From: Sinomicrobium pectinilyticum
Lineage (GTDB): Bacteria > Bacteroidota > Bacteroidia > Flavobacteriales > Flavobacteriaceae
Assembly: GCF_003725735.1 (NCBI RefSeq)
Contig: NZ_RJTM01000099.1
Span: forward strand, 1 to 64,000
Direction: 5' to 3'
Length of the DNA stretch: 64,000 nt
Shown one piece after another: positions 51,294 through 60,464 of this stretch (position 1 is the first letter of the stretch; each line of letters starts with the position of its first letter). The translations under genes and the position numbers were made by a program. The notes under the pieces are model-generated. The model had not been told where the DNA came from. It ran no database searches and saw only the letters and a list, made by a program, of their open reading frames with translations.

Positions 51294-53807
51294 TTAGTGA
51301 TTTAATGACGTTTGGGTTTTAGCCTGCTCCGGGCTTTCCGAGAGACTGCCCGATCTGACCCTCAATGTTCCGGGTCTTAAATTATTGCTTTGGGCCGTGA
51401 TTTGGATTTCTCCCTCTGTTCCGGAAGATTGTACGATGACCAGGCATTTTCCGTAAAAGGCTTTTCTGTTTATGGATTTAAAGGATTCGTGACTGGTAGG
51501 ATCACCGTTGTCTACACCGATAATTTTTCCAGGGCCGGATATTTCAAATCCGATCCTGTTAGTTGCCGTCGGGACTAAATTGCCGTCCTTATCCACAACG
51601 GAAACAGTAATAAAGGAAAGATCCCTGCCATCTGCCAAGATGGAATTTCTGTCAGCCTCCAGTTCTATTCGGGCAGGCTCCCCGGCGGTCTTGATTTCTC
51701 TGACCGCTACTTCCCTACCGTCTTTTCTTGAAACAGCTTTTAATGTTCCGGGGGCAAAAGGGACACGCCACATCACGTGCAGGTCATCATCTTTCTTGGA
51801 ACGTTTTCCGAGTGATTCCCCGTTTAGGTATAGTTCCACTTCATCCGCTTTGGAATAATATGCCCATATATCAACTTCCCTTCCGGGTTCCCAGTTCCAG
51901 TGCGGGAACACATGAAGAATGGTTTCGTCGGTCCACTCACTTTTGTACATATAGTATGCATCTTTTGGGAAACCGGCGAGGTCTATCACACCAAAATAAG
52001 AGCTTCTGGAGGGCCAGACATAAGGGGTAGGTTCGCCCAGGTAATCAAAACCGGTCCAGATGAACATCCCGGACATAAAATCGTGTTTTTTGATCACCTT
52101 CCACGTCTCTTCATGGGTGGAACCCCAGGGAGCACTTACCTGGTCATAAGCCGAAACGGTATTGTCCGGGTTCCCCTCCAGGAAAAGCTGGTCCCAGCGG
52201 TAAGGCCATCTTTTAACGGAATCAGACCTCTGATCGTAATATCCCCTTGTGGCCAGCGCCGAAGTAGTTTCGGTGGCGATAAAGGGTATATCCGGGAAAT
52301 TGACCTGATGCTGTGTGTAGGTCTGGTGGGCATAATTATAACCGATGAGGTCCAGAGCTCCTGATCCGGCCAGGGCATTCGGTTTTGCAGGGCCGGCAAA
52401 CTGTAAAGTAACATTATCTTTATTTGTATGAATGGGTGGGTTCATTCCTGCGGTTACCGGTCGGGTACTATCCAGACTTTTGACAATTTTTGATAGTTTT
52501 CTGCCGATCTCGGCACCTCGTTGTCCCCACTGTTCCGGGATTTCATTACCGATACTCCACATAAAAACACTGGGGTGGTTACGGTCGCGTTTAATAAAAT
52601 CCTTAAGATCCCGTTCATGCCACTCCTCCCAGTACAGGCTGTAATCGTATTCGGATTTGCTTTTTTCCCACATATCGAAAATTTCATCCATGACGATAAA
52701 GCCCATCTTATCACAGAGTTCCAGCAGTTCCGGGGCAGGCGGATTATGAGACGTCCTTATGCCGTTTACACCCATTCCCTTCAGTATTTCCAACTGTCTT
52801 TCCAGGGCCCGCGTATTGATGGCAGCTCCCAGGGCTCCAAGATCATGGTGATTGCAAACACCTTTTATCTTTACCTGTTTTCCGTTCAGGATAAATCCTT
52901 TATCGGGATCAAAAGTGAAACTGCGGATACCAAAGGGCGTTTCATGGCTGTCTGCCAGTTTACCGCTGATATAAATATCAGTTTTCAGCGTGTATATATT
53001 TGGTATTTCTACCGACCAGAGCTCAGGATTTTTTATGTGGTGGTCATCGATAATGAGTTTGGTTTCTCTCGTTTTCAGTGTTACTGTTTGTTCTTTTTCT
53101 GACATCTTTCTACCCCGGAAAAGCACCGAGGTTTTGATAACCCCTTTCCTGTCCCCGGGATGGTTGTTCACTACTTCCACCTCCACATGAACATCGGACC
53201 GGGTTTTGTCTACACTTGGGGTGGTTACATAAGTGCCGTGGTTTTTTACGTGTATTTTATCCGTTATGATCAGCCATACATTACGGTAAATTCCCGAACC
53301 GGAATACCAGCGGGAATTGGGTTGCCGTGAATTATCGACCTTTACCATCAGCGTGTTTTCCGATCCCCAGTTGAGGTAAGGCGTCAGGTCATATTCAAAG
53401 CTGATATACCCATTGGGGCGTTTTCCGAGTAATTTTCCGTTGAGGTATACTTCGCTGTTCATGTAAACCCCGTCAAACTGTATATACACCTGTTTACCGG
53501 TATATTCGGAAGGGATACCGAAGGTCTTTTTGTAATAACCAATACCTCCCGGTAATGCGCCACCACCAAAAGTAGCCGGATGTTTTTCATCAAAATCACC
53601 TTCAATACTCCAGTCATGCGGAAGATCCAGTGACCTCCAGTTATTGACCAGCGTATCTTTTTCAACCGGATCCGAAAGCTGAAAATCCCAGTTTCCGGTG
53701 AACAGTTGTTTACGTTTTACATCCTGGGACACTCTATCGGGATTACAGGATGTTACCAACAGGGCAAGAATGAATATGGATTTATATATAGAATATATTT
53801 TATTCAT
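51294..53807 (-). CDS. Glycoside hydrolase family 2 lipoprotein, beta-galactosidase-like (second)
   Basis: An 837-residue lipoprotein (V-T-S-C, Cys21). Domains in order are the sugar-binding N-domain (about 35-185, L-P-H-D-W-S-I-E-G), an immunoglobulin-like domain, the TIM barrel (about 300-600) and a C-terminal DUF4982-like/bacterial Ig region. The acid/base is Glu422 (S-I-G-N-E-I-P) and the nucleophile Glu513 (I-A-T-E-T). It would remove beta-galactose or a related sugar at the surface or in the periplasm. It lies 21 bases upstream of GH97, so the two are cotranscribed. Confidence 0.92.
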   Translation of the reverse strand: MNKIYSIYKSIFILALLVTSCNPDRVSQDVKRKQLFTGNWDFQLSDPVEKDTLVNNWRSLDLPHDWSIEGDFDEKHPATFGGGALPGGIGYYKKTFGIPSEYTGKQVYIQFDGVYMNSEVYLNGKLLGKRPNGYISFEYDLTPYLNWGSENTLMVKVDNSRQPNSRWYSGSGIYRNVWLIITDKIHVKNHGTYVTTPSVDKTRSDVHVEVEVVNNHPGDRKGVIKTSVLFRGRKMSEKEQTVTLKTRETKLIIDDHHIKNPELWSVEIPNIYTLKTDIYISGKLADSHETPFGIRSFTFDPDKGFILNGKQVKIKGVCNHHDLGALGAAINTRALERQLEILKGMGVNGIRTSHNPPAPELLELCDKMGFIVMDEIFDMWEKSKSEYDYSLYWEEWHERDLKDFIKRDRNHPSVFMWSIGNEIPEQWGQRGAEIGRKLSKIVKSLDSTRPVTAGMNPPIHTNKDNVTLQFAGPAKPNALAGSGALDLIGYNYAHQTYTQHQVNFPDIPFIATETTSALATRGYYDQRSDSVKRWPYRWDQLFLEGNPDNTVSAYDQVSAPWGSTHEETWKVIKKHDFMSGMFIWTGFDYLGEPTPYVWPSRSSYFGVIDLAGFPKDAYYMYKSEWTDETILHVFPHWNWEPGREVDIWAYYSKADEVELYLNGESLGKRSKKDDDLHVMWRVPFAPGTLKAVSRKDGREVAVREIKTAGEPARIELEADRNSILADGRDLSFITVSVVDKDGNLVPTATNRIGFEISGPGKIIGVDNGDPTSHESFKSINRKAFYGKCLVIVQSSGTEGEIQITAQSNNLRPGTLRVRSGSLSESPEQAKTQTSLNH

Positions 53808-53822
53808 CGGATTGATTAAGGG

Positions 53823-53878
53823 TTAAAAAAAATGGGCTGCCTCCAAGCGATGAAAATTCACCAATACCGAAAACAGCC
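53823..53878 (-). terminator. Possible terminator after the surface lipoprotein gene
   Basis: On the minus strand GGCTG and CAGCC (53878-53874 and 53839-53835) pair across a 34-base loop and are followed by an A then eight T. The stem is short, so termination may be partial and allow reading into GH2. Confidence 0.4.
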
Positions 53879-53899
53879 TCATAATCAACAATCTATAGT

Positions 53900-55324
53900 T
53901 TATGGTATAACATAATGGAAGGCGAACCATTCGTCTTTAGATTCGTCGTAACTTGTTCCGAACCAGATACCTTTTTCTGTAAATTCGTCGCCATATGCTT
54001 TCACTACTGTGATGACACTGGCTGTGGAATTCAGCTCACTATCAGGGTTTTGTAGCAAGGTTTCCCCTTCCAGTGTAACTTCGTTCGTCTCTTCGTTAAT
54101 GCTGAACGTTCCTGTGGTTTGTACGTTATTTTGATAACGGGTGTAATTTAATGTACCACCGAACTGGTCAAACCTGATCCATGCTCCATGTACAGCAGCG
54201 TTCCAGCTATCGTTCCAGCCCCAATCGTACGAACTTTCCCAGCTTTCGGTCCACCCGTTCCCCCCGGCGATCCAGTCGATAGGGTTCCCGTCGGCATCTA
54301 CTGTCCAGGTTCTTCCGGACCCGGCGCCACCGGTGAGCATACCCAGTAATTCTCCGGGAGCAAAGGAAGGATCGAAACCTTCGTCGGGCTCAGGGATGGT
54401 TTCTTCGGGTTGCCAGTTGTCGCTGTATTCTTTGGAGATGAAGTTGTAGACCAGGTACGCAGCCCCGTCACAACTGGCTTTTCTCAATACCCCGAGTTGC
54501 ATGGTCTCTTCGGTTAAAGAAAATATTCTTATACTCCCCCAGTTATCTACACAGCTTTCGTTGCTTTCCTGGTGCAATATGGCCACATCGATCAGATTGA
54601 GTGTCTTGGCATTCTGGTCCAGGAAATAAGTTCCGGATTCAGTACCTCTCGAGGGAATCATCAAATGCTCGGCAGTAACAAACGGCCCTCCGTCCAGGCT
54701 AAAGGTTATGGAACCGTAATCTCCGGCGGGAGCGAGCCATTGGTTTCCGGCCCAATCGGGATTCCAGTTCCAGCAATCTCCGTCTTCAGCGTAGCAACCG
54801 GTATCTCCTCCATCCCAGGAGCCTCCTTCCGCCAGCCATCCGTTGTCGGTTCCATAGAAATATTGTGGTCCGTCAAAATATTTGGAAACCCCGTCCGCAT
54901 CCAGGTCCAGGTACCAGGTTTTGGACTTTCCAACCCCTCCGGAAAGTGCATTCCAGAGCGGATCACTTACATAGTTGAGGTTATCGTCCTTAACGGTTAT
55001 ATTCACAGGGTCCATTTCTACCACTCCACCTGCGGTTGATGCAGAAAATTTGATGGTGTATTCACCTTTAAAAGCATATCTGACAGTATCTATGGCGCGA
55101 TTGGAACGCCCGGTGCCATAATCCCATATGGAAACAGTCTCCGGAGTATTGTTTATCAGGATCACCGTATTCCCTCCTGCATCAGCATCGAAATCCTGGA
55201 TTACTTCAAAATGAATATCGGATTTACTGAGCTTTTCCCCCAGTTCGTAATCGTTATTCTGACAGGAGGTAAAGAGAAGCCCCGTCAGCAATAACACGGA
55301 TAAAGTATATCTGAAAAGTTTCAT
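53900..55324 (-). CDS. Surface glycan-binding lipoprotein candidate (SusE/F position)
   Basis: A 474-residue lipoprotein (L-F-T-S-C, Cys21). Residues about 30-115 form a PKD/Ig-like domain (Y-A-F-K-G-E-Y-T-I-K-F-S-A, N-I-T-V-K-D). Two aromatic-rich modules follow, each opened by a related sequence: L-W-N-A-L-S-G-G-V-G-K-S-K-T-W near 123 and L-L-G-M-L-T-G-G-A-G-S-G-R-T-W near 330. Both are rich in Trp, Gly and Asp, as in glycan-binding domains. It sits 23 bases after susD, where surface glycan-binding proteins are usually encoded. Function is inferred from position and composition; I do not see homology to SusE or SusF itself. Confidence 0.75.
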   Translation of the reverse strand: MKLFRYTLSVLLLTGLLFTSCQNNDYELGEKLSKSDIHFEVIQDFDADAGGNTVILINNTPETVSIWDYGTGRSNRAIDTVRYAFKGEYTIKFSASTAGGVVEMDPVNITVKDDNLNYVSDPLWNALSGGVGKSKTWYLDLDADGVSKYFDGPQYFYGTDNGWLAEGGSWDGGDTGCYAEDGDCWNWNPDWAGNQWLAPAGDYGSITFSLDGGPFVTAEHLMIPSRGTESGTYFLDQNAKTLNLIDVAILHQESNESCVDNWGSIRIFSLTEETMQLGVLRKASCDGAAYLVYNFISKEYSDNWQPEETIPEPDEGFDPSFAPGELLGMLTGGAGSGRTWTVDADGNPIDWIAGGNGWTESWESSYDWGWNDSWNAAVHGAWIRFDQFGGTLNYTRYQNNVQTTGTFSINEETNEVTLEGETLLQNPDSELNSTASVITVVKAYGDEFTEKGIWFGTSYDESKDEWFAFHYVIP

Positions 55325-55347
55325 GTCTTATCGTTTTAAATTAACTG

Positions 55348-56931
55348 TTACCAACCGGTATTTTGTTGTAACACGCCATTGGACAGCGTAATCTGGTTGT
55401 TCGGTATTTGTTGTAATCCGCCGGTACTTTCCACATTCTGAGCGGAAATAACCTTGTTAGTCGCTACGCCTCCATTCAACAGGGAGGTATTCTCGGCCAG
55501 TTCTGCCGCTGCAGTACTTATCCCCTGGCGAAGCAGGTCCCAATACCTGATTCCTTCGAATGCAAATTCCAATTGCCGTTCCTTCAGAATGTTCTGTTGG
55601 TTCGCCGGGATAGCCGTGAAATTTTCTTGATAGGCCCTCTGCCGTACCTGGTTAAAATACGCCTGGGCATTTGAACTGCCCAATTCTGCAGCCATCAACA
55701 GCACATCGGCATATCTCATGACAAAATAGTCCTGAAACTGGCCGATCTGGAAATTCTCTCCTCCTACCTCGTCGGTAACACTATTTCCATCTTCATCAAT
55801 CATCGGGCTGTATTTTTTGTTATAATAACCTGTATATTCTCTGTGGCCATCTTGTTTGTCATAGGGGATCTCCTCTTCATCAATAGCAATGACACTGGCT
55901 TCCCGTCGAATATCATTCTCATTATAAGCATTCCACAATTTCGGATTTACCGTTATCCCCCAACCTCGTCCGTAGGGATAATGATCATAGTCCCGCATAC
56001 CAAACATCACCATCCAGTGATTGCCATCCGTGTTTCCGTCATAATCACTGGTATAAGTATGTTTTACGGAAAACACTACTTCCGGATTGTCTTCACCGGC
56101 ATAATCTTCGACGGAGGCTGCCGGCCACAGCTTGGCAAAATCATCAACCAGACTGTGCCCGCTGTTGGCTATCACATCTTCCAGGTAAGCAAGGGCCTGG
56201 GTTTTATTCACCACTCCAACCAGGTCGGAAGCACTGTAGTAGCCTGTGTAATACAAAAATACCCTGGCAATCATAGCCTCGGCAGCCCATTTGGTAACCC
56301 TGCCGCTTTCTACCTCAGTATAAGGTTCAGCCGGAAGATTTTCCGCGGCAAAAACCAGGTCTTCGGCTATCAGCTTATACACCTCATCAGGAGCTGCCTG
56401 AGGGACATTTTCGGTAGTAGGTTCAATAATAAGCGGGATATGGCCCCAGAGGCGTACCATCTCAAAGTACAGGTGTGCCCTTATAAACCGGGCTTCCGAT
56501 TCGTATTGTATTTTTATATCGGCATCATCGCCCCAATCAATACCGGCCATCTTCTGTATCAACACATTACATCGATATAGTGCCCGGTAATATTGTATCC
56601 AGTTATTTTCGTACAGGTTGGCATCGGCAGGCGACCGGGAAATATCAAATTCATCTACAGCCTGGAAGCCATATCCATCGGAATTACCCGTACCGCCAAA
56701 ACAGTTATCCGAAAGTACTTCGCTTGCTACAGGGAAACTCAATCCGCCAATACCCCCGGAAGCGATCTGCATACCGTCATAGCACCCCACAAGCGCATAA
56801 GAAGCACTGGTGGGATTATCGTAAAAGTTCTCATCGGTACCCTCCTGCGGTTCTACATCCAAAAAGTCTTTTGAACAGGCTCCTAATGCCAAAATGCCAA
56901 GTATCAGTATATATTTCAAGGAATTTTTCAT
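55348..56931 (-). CDS. susD: SusD/RagB family nutrient-binding lipoprotein
   Basis: A 527-residue outer-membrane lipoprotein (L-G-A-C-S, Cys19) that closes over the SusC channel and captures oligosaccharide. It has the family pattern: N-terminal F-L-D-V-E-P-Q-E-G-T, the helical TPR-like core with R-A-L-Y-R-C-N-V-L-I and S-E-A-R-F-I-R-A-H-L-Y-F-E-M-V-R-L-W-G, and the C-terminal E-R-Q-L-E-F-A-F-E-G-I-R-Y-W-D-L-L-R. It lies 13 bases after susC. The name is a family label and not a claim of starch specificity. Confidence 0.96.
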   Translation of the reverse strand: MKNSLKYILILGILALGACSKDFLDVEPQEGTDENFYDNPTSASYALVGCYDGMQIASGGIGGLSFPVASEVLSDNCFGGTGNSDGYGFQAVDEFDISRSPADANLYENNWIQYYRALYRCNVLIQKMAGIDWGDDADIKIQYESEARFIRAHLYFEMVRLWGHIPLIIEPTTENVPQAAPDEVYKLIAEDLVFAAENLPAEPYTEVESGRVTKWAAEAMIARVFLYYTGYYSASDLVGVVNKTQALAYLEDVIANSGHSLVDDFAKLWPAASVEDYAGEDNPEVVFSVKHTYTSDYDGNTDGNHWMVMFGMRDYDHYPYGRGWGITVNPKLWNAYNENDIRREASVIAIDEEEIPYDKQDGHREYTGYYNKKYSPMIDEDGNSVTDEVGGENFQIGQFQDYFVMRYADVLLMAAELGSSNAQAYFNQVRQRAYQENFTAIPANQQNILKERQLEFAFEGIRYWDLLRQGISTAAAELAENTSLLNGGVATNKVISAQNVESTGGLQQIPNNQITLSNGVLQQNTGW

Positions 56932-56944
56932 CTTTCAAAGTTTT

Positions 56945-59900
56945 TTAGAATTTAACATTTAATCCCATCATAAATGTCCTCGGCCTGGGATAATACCCGA
57001 GGTCTACGCCCGAGGAAAAATTATAATCGTCATTCGAAATTCCATATCCGATCTCGGGGTCCATACCGTTATAATTGGTAAATGTGTAGAGGTTAAGTAC
57101 AGAAGCGTAAACCCTGAACTGACTGGCAAAGAACTTTTTCTTCAACTTTAGTTTGGCTATATCAAAACCAACGGTCACGTTGCTGATCCTCAGAAAATCC
57201 CCGTCCTGTACATAGAGGTCGGAAAAGTTCACCCAGTTCCTGTTGTCTTCGGTAACCCTCGGAACACTGTTGGACGAACCAGGGCCATGCCAGCGGTCCA
57301 GGATTGCCGTAGTGTAGTTAGCATACTGGCTGGACTGGTTCCGGTACGATTGTACGATCTGATTGCCCGCTACACCATTGGCCTGCAGGGAGAAATCGAA
57401 GGCTTTATAGTCTAAGGCAATGTTAAACCCGAAATTGAGATCGGGATTAGGGTCGCCGATGTTTATCTTGTCCATGTCGTTAATAACACCATCCCCGTTC
57501 TGGTCTACATAAATAACATCTCCCGGTTGTGCCGAAGGTTGTATTACGGTTCCGTTTGAGGTGTGGTTCAGCACGTCCTGTTCGGTTTGAAAGATCCCTG
57601 CGGTCTCGAGTCCCCAGAAATATCCCAGGGGATACCCGCTTTGCGCACGGTAAAATTCTGACGAATTATCAAACAACTGATTGGTTTCACCGTGAATAAT
57701 ACCGTCTTCCGTGGGGATGTTACCCACGGAATTTTTATTGTAAGCGCCGTTAACTCCTACCGTGAAATTCAGGGCATTAATATTACCGCGATAACTCAAG
57801 GCCAATTCTACCCCTTTGTTTACCACATCTCCGCCATTGATCCAGGGAGCATCGGCACCTGCCGTAGCGAGGATAGGAGGCTTGATCAGCCAGTCCTTGT
57901 TGGTCTTCTTGTACCAATCGAAATTAACCGTCAGGCTGTTGCGGAACAAGCGGGCATCAAAACCGATATCTATCTGCTCGGAAGCCTCCCATTTCAGGTC
58001 AGGATTGGCATATCTGCTCGGATAGGCTCCGGGCGACAAAACACCTTCTTCATTCCCAAAAATATAATTGGTATTGGCAAATGTTACAGGCGACAGGTAT
58101 TGAAAGTTACCCGCGTTCTGGTTGCCCACCTGGCCCCAGCTTCCTCTCAGTTTAAAGAAATCCAGCCAGTTGGTATTGCCGAGGAATTCTTCTTCCGTAA
58201 CAACCCATCCCGCCGAAACCGAGGGGAAATAACCCCAGCGGTTATCCTGGTGGAACTGGGAGGAACCATCTGCCCTGAAGGTGGCATTTAAAAGGTATTT
58301 GTCTTTGTAAGTATAATTCAGCCTTCCGAAATACGACATCCTTTTGTTGATGTTCCTCGGTCCGCCATTTAATGTTATCTGCGCACCATCGGTGTTCAGG
58401 GCATTGTCTAGCCATGCGCGCTTCAGATCGTCAAAAACCAGGTTTACATTGCTACCATACATATAGTTATCTTCATACTTAAATGAGGAAGTTCCCACCA
58501 TAGCTTCGAAATTGTGGTTTTCCGCGATACTGAACTTATAGGTCAGGAGATTATCCCACAACAGGGAATGTCCTTTGCTCGTAGACTGGCTCGCCGTAGT
58601 ATAGTTATTGAAATTATAAACGGATAATTGGTAGATGGGACTGAAGGCATGCCCTTCGTTAGCCGTATAATCGATTCCCAGGCTTGTCCGGAATTTGAGG
58701 TTTTTCAGCAATTCAAATTCCAGGTAAACATTCCCTACAAGCTTTTGGCTGTTGTTCCTGTTCTGGTTTCCGTAAACCATAGAAGCATACGGATTCGATT
58801 GTCCGGCCAACCAGCCTTCGCTGTCATCGGAGGTATTGTAATAATTACCGTTTTCGTCGTAGAAAGGTACCAACGGGTTTGTATTGAATGCCCCTCTCAA
58901 TGAATTATTGTATTGGTTACCAACACCCACTCCATTGTTTTTGATATAAGCGAAACTGAGGTTTTCCCCGAATGTCACCCTACCGTCGTAGAGTTTGTGT
59001 TCGGAATTGATCCTGAAGTTGTAACGTTCGTAATTGGAGAGGTCTCTTCCGCCGACAATACCTTCTTCGGAAGTATAGGAAAGTGATGATGAAAAGACGG
59101 AGTTCTCCGAGCCGCCGGAAACACCCAGGGTGTAATTCTGGGTTACGGCATTGTCTTTGAACATAGCGCCCATCCAATCGGTACCGCTTCCCATGGCATT
59201 GATATCACTATTGCTGAAATAAGGTAGTTTTCCTGAATTTACAGCGGCCTCATTGAGTATACTCGCATATTCCCTGGCATTGAGCATATCTATTTTATTA
59301 GCTACCTTCTGTACACCGTAATACTGGTCGAAAGTCATTTGCAGGTCTCCTTTTTTACCGCCTTTTGTAGTGACCAATACCACCCCGTTGGAAGCTTGTG
59401 AACCGTAAATAGCTGCCGAAGCTGCATCTTTTAAAATAGAGATCGATTCGATATCGGAATTGTTCAGGTACGAGATGTCTCCGGTCAATACACCATCCAC
59501 TACATAAAGCGGCGCATTGCCTCCCGTGGATCCCAATCCGCGGATGACCACATTCAAACCCGATCCCGGCTGCCCGGAAGTAGAAGTAATCTGGACCCCC
59601 GGAGTTTGCCCTTGCAGGGCTTGCAGTGCATTGGTGGTACTCTGCTTTTGCAGTTGTTCACCACCTACCTGTATATTTGCACCGGTCACAAGGGCCTTTT
59701 TCTGTGTACCATAACCAATAACCACTACTTCGTCCAGAACGTCAACGTCTTCGCTCAACGCAACATCTATCACTGTCCTGTTATTTATGCTGATGGTTTG
59801 GGCAGTAAAACCGATATAGCTTACCCGCAGCGAAGCTTCGGGAGGCGCTGAAAGTTCAAAATTACCGTCAAAATCGGTAGTTACACCGGTATTGGTTCCG

Positions 59901-60067
59901 ATAATGAATACACTCGCACCCGGTAGAGGCATGTTATCCGTACTGGAAGTAACCGTCCCCCTTACCGTAATTTCCTGTGCAAAACCGAACCATGTGCAAG
60001 CAAGGATAAAAAACAGAGATGTGACACTGTTTTTCCCTAACTTCAGTTTGAGATTAGTTTTTGTCAT
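56945..60067 (-). CDS. susC: SusC/RagA family TonB-linked outer-membrane transporter
   Basis: A 1040-residue outer-membrane channel that takes up oligosaccharides with SusD. Signal peptide, then a CarboxypepD_reg-like domain (about 32-115, V-R-G-T-V-T-S-S), the family segment D-V-L-D-E-V-V-V-I-G-Y-G-T-Q-K (about 110-125) and the plug with G-V-Q-I-T-S-T-S-G-Q-P-G-S-G-L-N-V-V-I-R-G-L-G-S and D-A-A-S-A-A-I-Y-G-S-Q-A-S-N-G-V are all present, followed by the barrel ending in an aromatic residue. It starts the structural operon downstream of the hybrid regulator. Confidence 0.97.
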   Translation of the reverse strand: MTKTNLKLKLGKNSVTSLFFILACTWFGFAQEITVRGTVTSSTDNMPLPGASVFIIGTNTGVTTDFDGNFELSAPPEASLRVSYIGFTAQTISINNRTVIDVALSEDVDVLDEVVVIGYGTQKKALVTGANIQVGGEQLQKQSTTNALQALQGQTPGVQITSTSGQPGSGLNVVIRGLGSTGGNAPLYVVDGVLTGDISYLNNSDIESISILKDAASAAIYGSQASNGVVLVTTKGGKKGDLQMTFDQYYGVQKVANKIDMLNAREYASILNEAAVNSGKLPYFSNSDINAMGSGTDWMGAMFKDNAVTQNYTLGVSGGSENSVFSSSLSYTSEEGIVGGRDLSNYERYNFRINSEHKLYDGRVTFGENLSFAYIKNNGVGVGNQYNNSLRGAFNTNPLVPFYDENGNYYNTSDDSEGWLAGQSNPYASMVYGNQNRNNSQKLVGNVYLEFELLKNLKFRTSLGIDYTANEGHAFSPIYQLSVYNFNNYTTASQSTSKGHSLLWDNLLTYKFSIAENHNFEAMVGTSSFKYEDNYMYGSNVNLVFDDLKRAWLDNALNTDGAQITLNGGPRNINKRMSYFGRLNYTYKDKYLLNATFRADGSSQFHQDNRWGYFPSVSAGWVVTEEEFLGNTNWLDFFKLRGSWGQVGNQNAGNFQYLSPVTFANTNYIFGNEEGVLSPGAYPSRYANPDLKWEASEQIDIGFDARLFRNSLTVNFDWYKKTNKDWLIKPPILATAGADAPWINGGDVVNKGVELALSYRGNINALNFTVGVNGAYNKNSVGNIPTEDGIIHGETNQLFDNSSEFYRAQSGYPLGYFWGLETAGIFQTEQDVLNHTSNGTVIQPSAQPGDVIYVDQNGDGVINDMDKINIGDPNPDLNFGFNIALDYKAFDFSLQANGVAGNQIVQSYRNQSSQYANYTTAILDRWHGPGSSNSVPRVTEDNRNWVNFSDLYVQDGDFLRISNVTVGFDIAKLKLKKKFFASQFRVYASVLNLYTFTNYNGMDPEIGYGISNDDYNFSSGVDLGYYPRPRTFMMGLNVKF

Positions 60068-60464
60068 AAGTCTTTAGCTTGATTGATTGTTGATTTAATA
60101 ATTGGTTTCTGTTTAAATTATTTAAAAACCATTTTAAGCACTCATTAGATGAGTAATTGTCAATCGCAAAGTATGTGAGTTAAGGAAATAGGAGGTGCAT
60201 CAAATCATCATAATGATAGATCATTTGTTTACGGCCGGGGGTAAATAAAAGAATTCCGGATTGTGGATTGCAGTTACGGGAAAAGACTGTAACTATTTAT
60301 TTAAGTGCAAATTACAGATTGGAAATATCGTAAATCAGGGCTGCCGGCTATCTGTCAGTACAACTACACAGCACCGGGGACCTTCTCTCCCGAGACGGAA
60401 GTATAACAAATTGCCCGTTGGTGGAATAAGTTCTGTTATCCCGCATGGAAAAGAGAGTATATCT
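60068..60464 (-). promoter_or_regulatory. Intergenic control region of the polysaccharide locus
   Basis: 397 bases between the hybrid sensor gene and susC. Near susC, at about 60101-60133, TGGTTT and AAACCA flank a TTTAAA-TTA-TTTAAA core, giving an imperfect palindrome that could be the binding site of the AraC-type output domain. On the minus strand ATACTTTG at about 60163-60172 resembles the -7 promoter element but with a one-base shorter spacer. No experiment-like evidence is available from sequence alone. Confidence 0.35.
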
